5,571 nt of DNA from Pseudomonadota bacterium (GCA_023388335.1 JAEWGL010000104.1:1-5571); one strand, 5' to 3'. Counted from the first letter of the stretch, positions 1 through 5,571 are shown. The notes: a model not told the origin generated them from the sequence alone. A program made the numbers and translations.

Positions 1-26
1 TCTGCAGCGCGGCGGCCACCCAAGGA

Positions 27-71
27 GCTGGCTTGTCCTGCGATCGGCCGCGAAGCGGCCGTAAAGCCAGC
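27..71. repeat. REP-like palindromic element A
   Basis: This is a nested inverted repeat. The outer arms GCTGGCTT (27-34) and AAGCCAGC (64-71) are exact complements. The inner arms CGGCCGC (45-51) and GCGGCCG (55-61) are also perfect and enclose a GAA loop. The size, GC-rich stem and GCGAAGCGGCC-like centre resemble the REP (repetitive extragenic palindromic) elements scattered between genes in Pseudomonas putida. REPs are usually non-coding and are mobilised by RAYT-type transposases, but none is visible here. The assignment to the REP family is by appearance; the inverted repeats themselves are read directly. Confidence 0.65.
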
Positions 72-105
72 CATCTCGATCTGTCTGGTGCAGCGCGGTT
101 ACAGG

Positions 106-154
106 GGTTGCGACCGCTGCGCGGTCGATCGCGGCACAAGGCGCGCTCCCACAG
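106..154. repeat. REP-like palindromic element B
   Basis: A perfect 7-bp stem, CGACCGC (111-117) and GCGGTCG (121-127), closes on a TGC loop. It is followed by a GCGGCACAAGG segment and by GCTCCCACAG at 145-154, which closely resembles the conserved tail of P. putida REP elements. It lies about 35 bases to the right of element A, so the two may form a paired or composite REP unit. The outer boundaries are approximate. Confidence 0.65.
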
Positions 155-186
155 AGCGGTAGTGCCGCGCTTGCAGGCCTTGTTCT

Positions 187-223
187 CTGCGCGACAGCGC
201 AGCCCAGCGGGCTTGCCCGCGAA
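187..223. repeat. REP-like hairpins C
   Basis: Two short perfect stems sit side by side. CTGCGC (187-192) pairs with GCGCAG (197-202) across a GACA loop, and GCGGGC (207-212) pairs with GCCCGC (215-220) across a TT loop, followed by GAA. The second matches the conserved core of P. putida REP elements (GCGGGCTTGCCCGCGAA). Elements A, B and C together fill most of the gene-free 284 bases beyond the end of the LysR gene, where they could also limit read-through or stabilise a transcript end; no T-tract marks a classical terminator. Confidence 0.6.
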
Positions 224-284
224 AGGGTCAACACAGATCGCCAGTGAACCAGTGCCCAATCACTGCCGACGCGCATCGGTACGC

Positions 285-1199
285 TCAATCGCTCTGCGCA
301 TCACATGCAATCAACTGCCTCACCATCGCCTGAGCCAGCGGCGACAATCCATGCCCCACGCGGCTGACGATGCCGTAGCGGGTATAGAAGGCGTCCTGGT
401 CCGCGGGCAGGTCGACCAGCTCCAGCGTCACCAATCCCCCGTCCATCTGATAAGGCCGCAGATTCCCACTGCAGGCAATGCCGATCGCATCCGAATGCAT
501 CACCACGTTGAGCAGGGCATAACCGTGCTCGCACTCCACGCTGGGGACGAAGTCCTGGCGGCCGCTGAGGTCGGCCAGGACCTTGCGGATGTTCGGCGGA
601 CGGAAGGTGGTGGCCAGCGGATAGTCGAACAGGTCGGCCGCCCGCACTTGCACGCGCTCGCTCAAGGGATGCCCGGTACGGCAGCAGAAATGCCAGCGCT
701 GCGGGGCGAGCTTGTGCACTTGGTAATCCGGATCAGCCTCGAACTGGCGGGTGTCGGCGACGAAGAATTCGATTTCCTCGGATACCAGCCGACGGTTCAG
801 CGCCTGCCAGTTATCCACCTGAAAGCACGTCCGCGCCGCCGGAAATTCACTGATGAACCGCGCCACGGCGCGCGGCACCAGTCCGCCTGCCGGGGCAGGG
901 CCAGAACCGAAGCGCACCATGCCCGTGGTCGCGCCATTGAACTGGTTGATCTCGTTGACCAGGTTGTGCGCGCCATGCACCAGCCGGCGCGAGTGCTCCA
1001 GTACCAGCAAGCCTTGGCGTGTGGGCAGCAGCTCCTTGCTGGCACGGTCGACCAGGCGGCAGCCGACGTTGTGCTCCAATGTCTGGATGCTGCGGCTGAA
1101 TGCCGATTGCGAGAGGTTCACCGCGGCCGCGGCCGCGACGAAGCTGCGGTGTTCCACCAAGGCGATGAAGTGACGAAGTTGCCGGAGGTCTATATGCAT
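285..1199 (-). CDS. sftR: LysR-type transcriptional regulator, likely SftR-like regulator of sulfate-ester use
   Basis: A complete 304-residue LysR-family regulator, the usual length for the family. The N-terminus begins MHIDLRQLRHFIALVEH and carries the winged helix-turn-helix (residues about 2-60), with the recognition region AAVNLSQSAFSRSIQTLE at about 25-42. A linker helix follows, and from about residue 93 (GMVRFG) the periplasmic-binding-protein-like effector domain runs to the C-terminus. The start at 1199 gives the standard family N-terminus although no strong Shine-Dalgarno precedes it. It is transcribed away from a TonB receptor and two ASST-fold genes, the usual arrangement of a LysR activator and its target operon. 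I recall SftR of P. putida as the LysR regulator of sulfate-ester metabolism next to a TonB-type receptor; this name rests on context and memory. The effector is unknown. It contains 7 Cys and 5 Met, unlike the neighbouring sulfur-poor proteins. Confidence 0.9.
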   Translation of the reverse strand: MHIDLRQLRHFIALVEHRSFVAAAAAVNLSQSAFSRSIQTLEHNVGCRLVDRASKELLPTRQGLLVLEHSRRLVHGAHNLVNEINQFNGATTGMVRFGSGPAPAGGLVPRAVARFISEFPAARTCFQVDNWQALNRRLVSEEIEFFVADTRQFEADPDYQVHKLAPQRWHFCCRTGHPLSERVQVRAADLFDYPLATTFRPPNIRKVLADLSGRQDFVPSVECEHGYALLNVVMHSDAIGIACSGNLRPYQMDGGLVTLELVDLPADQDAFYTRYGIVSRVGHGLSPLAQAMVRQLIACDAQSD

Positions 1200-1249
1200 T
1201 TTCTACATTAAAAAGTTCGGTGAAATGCAATTGCTGCGTAGGGCCTGCA

Positions 1250-1262
1250 CCCTTATAAAGGG
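1250..1262. promoter_or_regulatory. Palindrome CCCTT-ATA-AAGGG, candidate operator
   Basis: A perfect inverted repeat with 5-bp arms around an ATA centre. Its nine central bases (CTTATAAAG, 1252-1260) recur exactly at 1305-1313. The centre is 57 bases upstream of the LysR start codon, a position suited to autoregulation. On the minus strand its TATAAG (1257-1252) could serve as a weak -10 for the regulator gene, with a poor TTGTGG -35 at 1279-1274. Operator function is inferred. Confidence 0.45.
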
Positions 1263-1281
1263 ATCTACTTATTCCACAAAA

Positions 1282-1287
1282 TATAAT
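1282..1287 (+). promoter_or_regulatory. Candidate -10 box TATAAT for the receptor operon
   Basis: An exact consensus sigma-70 -10 hexamer. The bases 16-18 upstream (around 1258-1265) do not resemble TTGACA but abut the palindrome at 1250-1262, which fits a promoter needing an activator bound next to RNA polymerase. In AT-rich DNA the match could be chance. Transcription would begin near 1294 and leave a leader of about 90 bases. Confidence 0.35.
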
Positions 1288-1300
1288 TTCAACATATTTA

Positions 1301-1317
1301 TATTCTTATAAAGAATA
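1301..1317. promoter_or_regulatory. 17-bp palindrome TATTCTT-ATA-AAGAATA, candidate LysR-type operator
   Basis: A perfect inverted repeat with 7-bp arms, centred 53 bp (about five helical turns) from the first palindrome and sharing its CTTATAAAG core. It contains a symmetric T-N11-A pattern (1303 and 1315), the general signature of LysR-family sites. It lies 78 bases upstream of the receptor start codon. Binding by the adjacent regulator is inferred. Confidence 0.5.
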
Positions 1318-1374
1318 AGCATTAGCCCCGCGATTCGGTTCCGCCAACGGAAATGCTCGCCAAGGCCCATGCCC

Positions 1375-1380
1375 AAGGAG
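1375..1380 (+). promoter_or_regulatory. Ribosome binding site AAGGAG deciding the receptor start
   Basis: A strong Shine-Dalgarno six bases before the ATG at 1387. The in-frame ATG at 1369 lies upstream of this site and has no comparable site of its own, so translation is placed at 1387. Confidence 0.8.
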
Positions 1381-1386
1381 CGTTTC

Positions 1387-3732
1387 ATGTCGCGATTGTT
1401 CACCTGGCCGGCGCACGCGCCGGTATCCCCTCTGCAACCCTTGGCCATTGCCGTGCTGCTGGCCGGCGCGGGCATCAGCCTGCCCAGCACTGCTGATCAA
1501 ACCGCGCCCCAGACGCCTTCCGCTGAGCAGGAAGCCAAGCTCGGCACGGTCACGGTCAATGCCCGCCGCCGCGAAGAAACCTCCCAGAGCGTGCCCACGC
1601 CGATCAGCGTGCTGAACAGCGAGACCCTGGAAACCCAGCGCATCTACCGCGTGCAGGATCTGCAGCAGCTGGTGCCCAGCACCAACGTCGCCTATGTGCA
1701 TGCCCGCCAGTCGAGCATCTCGATCCGTGGCTTGGGCAACAACCCGGCCAGCGATGGCCTGGAAGGCAGCGTCGGCATCTACCTGGACAACGTCTACCTG
1801 GGGCGCCCTGGGATGGCGGTATTCGACATGCTCGACGTCGAGCAGCTCGAAGTCCTGCGCGGGCCGCAAAGTACATTGTTCGGCAAGAACACCACCGCCG
1901 GCGTGCTCAACATCACCACACGCAAACCGACCTTCCACAACGAAGGCAGCGTGCAATCCTCGCTGGGTGAGGACGGTTACTGGCAGACCCAGGGCAGCTA
2001 CTCCGGGCCGATCACCGACACCCTCGCCGGCCGGATCAGTGCCTACCGCACCGAGGACGACGGCTATGTGAAGAACATCTACAACGGCGACGACCTCAAC
2101 GGCGGCAAGCGCCAGGGCTTCCGGACCCAACTGCTGTTCCAGCCCAGCGACACCTTCAACCTGCGCTGGATCGGCGAATACAACGAGGAGGACTCCAACA
2201 ACGGCATCCTCAGCCTCTACAGCACCGGCCCGACCGTCAATGGCGTGAACCGCTACGAGAGCCTGGCCGCGGCCGCTGGCGCCACCCTGGTGTCGGGCAA
2301 GGACCGCAAGGTCAACTTCAATGCCGACCAGCAGGTCACGGTGTTCCAGGGCGGGACGTCGGTCGAGGCCAACTGGACCCTGCCCAACGACTTCACCCTG
2401 ACCTCGATCACCGCCTACCGCTGGTGGGACTTCACGCCGCGCAACGACGATGGCCTGAATGTCAGCGCCTCCTACAATGCCGGTGTCTCGGTGCGCGACA
2501 AGCAGTATTCCCAGGAAATCCGCCTGGCCTCGCCCACTGGCGGCGTCTTCGACTACGTGCTGGGTGCCTACTATTTCAAGCAGGACCTGGATAACCACTC
2601 CTTCAGCCTCTACGGGCCACAGGCCGATATCTGGAACGCCACGCCAGACGGCGCCCTGGCCAATGTCACCAGCCTGGGCGACGGGCATATCGATACCGAC
2701 AGCTACGCGCTGTTCGCCCAAGGCACCTGGCATGTCACCGACAAGCTGGACTTTACCGCCGGCATCCGCGGCACTTACGAAGAAAAGAGCGCCTGGATCG
2801 AGCGCGACGCGCCTTTCAGTGGCGCGGCGGTTGGCGGCGCGGCGGCCGCGGCGCGCGAGGGCAGGGCCGGCGCCTACGATTCGGGCGACCTCAACCAGTA
2901 CAGCTTCAGCCCGTCGGGCCTGGTCAGCCTGAGCTACCGCTTCAACCCCAACGTGCTGGGCTACGCCTCGCTGGCCCATGGCGAGAAGTCCGGCGGCGTC
3001 AACCTGACCGTCGGCGCTGCGCCGCGCCTGGGCACCGACTCGCTGCTGGTCGGCACCGAGCGGATCAACAACGCCGAACTGGGGATCAAGAGCACGCTGC
3101 TCGACAGCCGCCTGCTGCTCAACGCCAACCTGTTCTGGGCCGAGGTGCATGGCTACCAGGCCAACGTCTATGACCAGGTCAACCGCGTGCAGTACCTGGC
3201 CAACGCCGGCAGCGTGCGTTCCCGTGGCCTGGAGTTCGAGGCCACCGCGCTGCCCATCCGTGGCCTGACCGTGAACTTCAACGGCTCCTGGAACGACGTG
3301 CGCTATACCGAGTACGACGACGCTCCTTGTCCGCCGGAAGTCAGCCTGGTCAACGGCGCCGCCACTTGCGACCTCTCCGGGCACCAGGTGGTTGGCGCCT
3401 CGAAGTACATCGCCAACCTCAACGCCCAGTATACGTGGCAGCTGACCGAACGCATCGAACCCTACCTCACCGCCAGCTACGCCTTCCGCTCTCGCGCCGT
3501 GGGCACCATCGACGATTCGGATTTCGGCCAGATCCCCAGCTACGCGCTGGTCAACCTCTCCGGTGGCGTGCGCCTGGACCAGGGCGACGGCGTGCTCGAC
3601 CTGTCGCTGTGGGTGAAGAACGCCGGCGACAAGACCTACTTCACCAGCCTGTGGAACTCCGCCAACGGCGGCTACGCCGGTGTACTCGGCACCCCGCGCA
3701 CCGTAGGCGCCACTGCCCGCTACGACTTCTGA
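1387..3732 (+). CDS. sftP: TonB-dependent outer-membrane receptor, likely for sulfate esters
   Basis: A complete 781-residue TonB-dependent receptor. A signal peptide occupies about residues 1-36 (hydrophobic LAIAVLLAGAGI, probable cut near PSTA/DQ). A TonB-box-like segment, GTVTVNA, lies at 53-59. The plug domain follows at about 65-180, with IRGLG (113-117), VGIYLDNVYLGR (129-140) and the family hallmark LEVLRGPQSTLFGKNTTAG (154-172). The rest, to 781, is the 22-strand barrel, ending in ARYDF with the terminal phenylalanine used for barrel assembly. It imports a scarce ligand across the outer membrane with TonB-ExbBD energy. The ligand is inferred to be an aryl or alkyl sulfate because two ASST-fold genes follow in the same operon; the sequence alone does not show it. 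Only 3 Met and 2 Cys occur in the whole precursor. The two cysteines (648 and 661) flank a short probable surface loop and may form a disulfide. Residues 479-495 are an Ala/Gly-rich stretch encoded by a partial 15-bp duplication. The symbol follows the P. putida SftP precedent and is tentative. Confidence 0.92.
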   Translation: MSRLFTWPAHAPVSPLQPLAIAVLLAGAGISLPSTADQTAPQTPSAEQEAKLGTVTVNARRREETSQSVPTPISVLNSETLETQRIYRVQDLQQLVPSTNVAYVHARQSSISIRGLGNNPASDGLEGSVGIYLDNVYLGRPGMAVFDMLDVEQLEVLRGPQSTLFGKNTTAGVLNITTRKPTFHNEGSVQSSLGEDGYWQTQGSYSGPITDTLAGRISAYRTEDDGYVKNIYNGDDLNGGKRQGFRTQLLFQPSDTFNLRWIGEYNEEDSNNGILSLYSTGPTVNGVNRYESLAAAAGATLVSGKDRKVNFNADQQVTVFQGGTSVEANWTLPNDFTLTSITAYRWWDFTPRNDDGLNVSASYNAGVSVRDKQYSQEIRLASPTGGVFDYVLGAYYFKQDLDNHSFSLYGPQADIWNATPDGALANVTSLGDGHIDTDSYALFAQGTWHVTDKLDFTAGIRGTYEEKSAWIERDAPFSGAAVGGAAAAAREGRAGAYDSGDLNQYSFSPSGLVSLSYRFNPNVLGYASLAHGEKSGGVNLTVGAAPRLGTDSLLVGTERINNAELGIKSTLLDSRLLLNANLFWAEVHGYQANVYDQVNRVQYLANAGSVRSRGLEFEATALPIRGLTVNFNGSWNDVRYTEYDDAPCPPEVSLVNGAATCDLSGHQVVGASKYIANLNAQYTWQLTERIEPYLTASYAFRSRAVGTIDDSDFGQIPSYALVNLSGGVRLDQGDGVLDLSLWVKNAGDKTYFTSLWNSANGGYAGVLGTPRTVGATARYDF
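2821..2850 (+). repeat. 15-bp imperfect tandem duplication inside the receptor gene
   Basis: GGCGCGGCGG occurs at 2821-2830 and again at 2836-2845, a period of 15 bases (five codons), encoding GAAVG followed by GAAAA. It keeps the reading frame and adds low-complexity Ala/Gly sequence to a probable loop of the barrel. Confidence 0.6.
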
Positions 3733-3736
3733 GCAC

Positions 3737-3742
3737 AAGGAA
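3737..3742 (+). promoter_or_regulatory. Ribosome binding site AAGGAA for the exported ASST-like gene
   Basis: A good Shine-Dalgarno six bases upstream of ATG 3749. The GTG at 3746 directly before that ATG is less well placed and is not needed. The site lies in the 16-base gap after the receptor stop codon, which supports translation from a shared transcript. Confidence 0.7.
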
Positions 3743-3748
3743 CCTGTG

Positions 3749-5083
3749 ATGAACATCAAGACCTTCGGCATCGCCGCCGCGCTGGTCAGCGGCCCGCTGG
3801 CCGCCGCCCCCAGCGTCTACCCCACGGGCGTGACCCTCTACGACCCGGCCAAGGCCTGGAACGGCTACGTGATCTTCAGCGCGCCAGACAAGCAGACCCG
3901 GCTGATCGACATGAACGGCAACGAAGTCAAACGCTGGAACAACACCGGCTTCCCGGCCGCGCTGATCGACCCGAAGCTCAATGGCGGCAAGCGCGGCCAC
4001 CTGTTCGTGCAGCTCGAGGAGGTCGCCGCGCCGAGCGCCCTGGCGTCCGCCGGCAATGGCCTGCGCAACAAGGTGGTCGGCGAGCTGGACTGGAGCGGCA
4101 AGGTGGTCTGGCAGTGGGGTGATCAGGCGCCGGGCGGCGCTGCCCATCAGCACCATGACCAGCGCCGCCTGGCCAATGGCAACACCCTGGTGCTGGCCAA
4201 CCGGCTGCATGCGGTGCCTGGCTTCACGGTGCCGCAGGTGATCGATGATGTGATCTACGAGGTCGATCCCACGGGCAAGGTGGCCTGGAGCTGGACGGCG
4301 TCCGAGCACCTGGAAGAATTTGGCTTCACCGCAGAGCAGCTGCGGCTGGTGCGTGCCAGCAAGAACCCGGATGTGTTCCACATCAACAACCTCAGCGTGG
4401 TCGGCCCAAACCACTGGTACGTCAGCGGCGACAAGCGTTTCCACCCTGACAACCTGCTGATCGATTCTCGCGAAGGCAACTTCATCGCCATCATCGACCG
4501 CCAGACCGGCAAGGTAACCTGGCGCCTGGGGCCGAACCTGCCCAAGCTCAACGCTTATGCGCCGGCCAAGGTGCCGCGCCCGGTCGATCAGTTCTCTGGC
4601 CAGCATGATGCGCACATCATCCCCGAAGGCCTGCCCGGCGCGGGCAACCTGCTGGTGTTCGACAACCAGGGCGAGGCCGGCTACCCACGCGTGCCGCTGA
4701 GCCTGCTGGGCGGCTCGCGGATTCTCGAGATCGACCCGGTCAAGGGCGAGATCGTCTGGCAGTACAGCGCCGTGGACAGCGGCCAGCCGGGCTGGGCGTT
4801 CTACAGCGCTTTCATCAGCAGCGCCCGGCGCCTGCCCAACGGCAACACCCTGATCGACGAAGGCAAGTTCGGTCGAGTGTTCCAGGTAACCCCCTCGGGC
4901 GAGATCGTCTGGGAATACGTCAGCCCCTATTTCGGCAAGGCGCCGCTGGGCAACGCCCGCAGCAACTGGCTCTACCGCGCCCTGCCGGTGCCTTACGACT
5001 GGGTGCCGGAAGGTACCCCGCGTGTCGAGCAGGCGGTGACGCCGCCGGCCCTGGAGCAGTTCCGCGTCACCGCCCACCCCTGA
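3749..5083 (+). CDS. Exported arylsulfotransferase-superfamily beta-propeller protein
   Basis: A complete 444-residue protein of the arylsulfotransferase (ASST) superfamily. A Sec-type signal peptide covers about residues 1-19 (MNIKTFGIAAALVSGPLAA), so it should act in the periplasm or beyond. Six repeats of the form D-x-x-G-x-[VI]-x-W are visible near 52-63, 113-123, 171-182, 249-260, 328-339 and 380-390, matching the six blades of the ASST propeller. Conserved polar sites include HQHHD (133-137), HINN (211-214), SREGN (240-244) and SGQHDAH (283-289). These are plausible counterparts of the His/His/Arg/His active site of E. coli ASST, where one histidine is transiently sulfated, but the residue mapping is by eye. 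It lacks the separate N-terminal beta domain of classical ASSTs, which the next gene has. It has no cysteine, so the active-site-proximal disulfide known from E. coli ASST cannot form, and only one Met besides the start. Likely role: PAPS-independent sulfuryl transfer from aryl sulfates to phenols. A binding-only role is possible. Confidence 0.85.
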   Translation: MNIKTFGIAAALVSGPLAAAPSVYPTGVTLYDPAKAWNGYVIFSAPDKQTRLIDMNGNEVKRWNNTGFPAALIDPKLNGGKRGHLFVQLEEVAAPSALASAGNGLRNKVVGELDWSGKVVWQWGDQAPGGAAHQHHDQRRLANGNTLVLANRLHAVPGFTVPQVIDDVIYEVDPTGKVAWSWTASEHLEEFGFTAEQLRLVRASKNPDVFHINNLSVVGPNHWYVSGDKRFHPDNLLIDSREGNFIAIIDRQTGKVTWRLGPNLPKLNAYAPAKVPRPVDQFSGQHDAHIIPEGLPGAGNLLVFDNQGEAGYPRVPLSLLGGSRILEIDPVKGEIVWQYSAVDSGQPGWAFYSAFISSARRLPNGNTLIDEGKFGRVFQVTPSGEIVWEYVSPYFGKAPLGNARSNWLYRALPVPYDWVPEGTPRVEQAVTPPALEQFRVTAHP

Positions 5084-5098
5084 AACCTTCACTGTGCT

Positions 5099-5116
5099 GG
5101 CGCCCACGCGGGCGCC
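5099..5116 (+). promoter_or_regulatory. Intercistronic hairpin before the second ASST gene
   Basis: GGCGCCC (5099-5105) and GGGCGCC (5110-5116) form a perfect 7-bp GC stem with an ACGC loop. No T-run follows, so it is not a standard intrinsic terminator. The stem ends two bases before the GGAG ribosome binding site of the next gene, so it could tune ribosome access or protect upstream mRNA from decay. Function is inferred. Confidence 0.55.
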
Positions 5117-5118
5117 CT

Positions 5119-5122
5119 GGAG
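5119..5122 (+). promoter_or_regulatory. Ribosome binding site GGAG fixing the start at 5128
   Basis: GGAG lies five bases before ATG 5128. No in-frame ATG, GTG or TTG occurs between the previous stop codon and this ATG, so the lack of a signal peptide is not explained by a missed start in the gap. Confidence 0.65.
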
Positions 5123-5127
5123 TCCTT

Positions 5128-5571
5128 ATGAATGCCAAGACCCAAACCCCTGAACTGCCGGAAGGCGCCTGCATCACCGCCAAGGTCCCGGAGCGCAATC
5201 AAGCGGTACTCGGCGATGTCGTGGTCAACCCTTACCGGTTGGCGCCACTGACGGCGATCGTGCGCGACGGTGGCCGGGCCATCAGCGCCGCCCATGTGCG
5301 GGTGCTGGGGCGCGGTGAGCGTGGCGTCGACATCAGCTACGACGTTTCTGACCGGTCGCTGTGGACCTACGGCGGCATCCCGGTGTTCGGCCTCTACCCG
5401 GACCACGTCAACCAGGTCGAAGTAACCTACAAGCTCGACGGCGAACGCCTGCGCGAGCGTTACGAAATCTACGCGCCAGCCGTGCGCCTGCCGGTGGTTG
5501 CCCGTCAGACGGCGGCACTGCCCGTCGTCGAGCCGGTCAAGGTGGCGCCGGGCTTCGAGCAACGCCTGTAC
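5128..5571 (+). CDS. astA: Aryl-sulfate sulfotransferase, N-terminal part (runs off the window)
   Basis: The first 148 residues of a protein cut by the window edge. The segment with NPY (34-36), APLTA (39-43), GERGVDISYDVSD (63-75) and IPVFGLYPDHVNQVEVTY (84-101) matches, as I recall it, the N-terminal beta domain of bacterial ASSTs such as E. coli ASST, ending in EIYAPAVRLP (113-122). The catalytic propeller with its sulfo-accepting histidine would lie beyond 5571 and cannot be checked. ASSTs move sulfuryl groups between phenols and need no PAPS. The N-terminus (MNAKTQTPELPEGACITAK) is hydrophilic, with no Sec or twin-arginine signal, so a cytoplasmic location is suggested, whereas enterobacterial ASSTs are periplasmic. 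It is the third gene of the presumed operon, 44 bases after its exported relative. Only one Met (the start) and one Cys (15) are present so far. The symbol is tentative. Confidence 0.82.
   Translation, partial: MNAKTQTPELPEGACITAKVPERNQAVLGDVVVNPYRLAPLTAIVRDGGRAISAAHVRVLGRGERGVDISYDVSDRSLWTYGGIPVFGLYPDHVNQVEVTYKLDGERLRERYEIYAPAVRLPVVARQTAALPVVEPVKVAPGFEQRLY

Larger units (their letters stand above)
1200..1386. promoter_or_regulatory. Divergent AT-rich control region between the LysR gene and the receptor operon
   Basis: This 187-base spacer separates two divergent start codons. Its middle (about 1250-1320) is very AT-rich against otherwise GC-rich DNA. It holds two palindromes with an identical CTTATAAAG core and a TATAAT box between them. 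No Fur-type palindrome is seen, which argues against the receptor being an ordinary iron-regulated siderophore receptor. The right third (1321-1374) is a probable leader with a small TTCCG/CGGAA hairpin at 1339-1352. Promoter assignment is inference: no good TTGACA-like -35 accompanies the boxes, as expected for activator-dependent promoters. Confidence 0.7.

Noticed and set aside
250..265. Inverted repeat CAGTG/CACTG as a terminator for the LysR gene
   Set aside because: The stem is only 5 bp with a 6-base loop and no T-run in the direction of transcription.
33..1211. Long rightward open frame of 392 codons overlapping the LysR gene
   Set aside because: It is antisense to a clear LysR-family protein, its translation shows no family features, and such frames are common opposite GC-rich genes.
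1339..1352. TTCCG/CGGAA hairpin in the receptor leader as a riboswitch or attenuator
   Set aside because: A single 5-bp stem with no alternative pairing or T-tract; too small to support a regulatory RNA call.
1200..1386. Fur box, which would make the receptor an iron-siderophore receptor
   Set aside because: No sequence resembling the GATAAT-type Fur consensus palindrome is present, and the downstream genes point to sulfate esters.
1369..1389. Upstream in-frame ATG at 1369 as the receptor start
   Set aside because: The AAGGAG site lies downstream of it and is correctly spaced for the ATG at 1387; the longer form only adds MPKERF.
1306..3771. 821-codon leftward open frame opposite the receptor gene
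   Set aside because: It exactly shadows the TonB receptor; its Val/Ala/Gly/Asp-rich translation is what reversed G/C-ending codons produce, and no start signals support it.
3641..5107. 488-codon leftward open frame opposite the exported ASST-like gene
   Set aside because: The rightward frame has a signal peptide, propeller repeats and a ribosome binding site; the antisense frame has none.
5089..5562. 157-codon leftward open frame opposite the partial ASST gene
   Set aside because: The rightward frame matches the ASST N-terminal domain and has a GGAG site at the right spacing.

Overview
The window looks like chromosomal DNA from a Pseudomonas of the putida group. Coding regions are GC-rich with G/C-ending codons. 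The left end carries several short hairpins of the REP type typical of P. putida (GCTCCCACAG tail, GCGGGCTTGCCCGCGAA core). The gene content matches the sulfate-ester (aryl sulfate) scavenging locus that I recall from P. putida S-313 work (sftR/sftP/astA). Those names come from memory of the literature and from gene order, not from a database match.

Layout: positions 1-284 hold no convincing gene, only a cluster of REP-like inverted repeats. Positions 285-1199 (minus strand) encode a complete LysR-type regulator. Positions 1200-1386 are a divergent, strikingly AT-rich intergenic region with two palindromes sharing the core CTTATAAAG. Then three genes run rightward as a probable operon. A TonB-dependent outer-membrane receptor lies at 1387-3732. 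After a 16-base gap comes an exported, cysteine-free, six-repeat beta-propeller protein of the arylsulfotransferase (ASST) superfamily (3749-5083). After a 44-base gap containing a perfect hairpin comes the first 148 residues of a second, classical ASST-type protein (5128 to the window end), which starts with the family's N-terminal beta domain and shows no signal peptide.

Working model (inference): when sulfate is scarce, the LysR regulator activates the divergent operon. The receptor brings sulfate esters across the outer membrane. The two ASST-fold proteins, one apparently periplasmic and one apparently cytoplasmic, transfer sulfuryl groups from aryl sulfates to phenolic acceptors or otherwise process them. 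ASSTs do this without PAPS. An inner-membrane transporter is not in the window.

The most notable signal is compositional. The three rightward genes are almost devoid of sulfur amino acids: 5 Cys+Met in 781 residues, 2 in 444, and 2 in the 148 residues visible. The regulator is not: 12 in 304. This fits proteins made during sulfur starvation. The second point of interest is the tandem pair of different ASST-fold proteins predicted to sit in different compartments.
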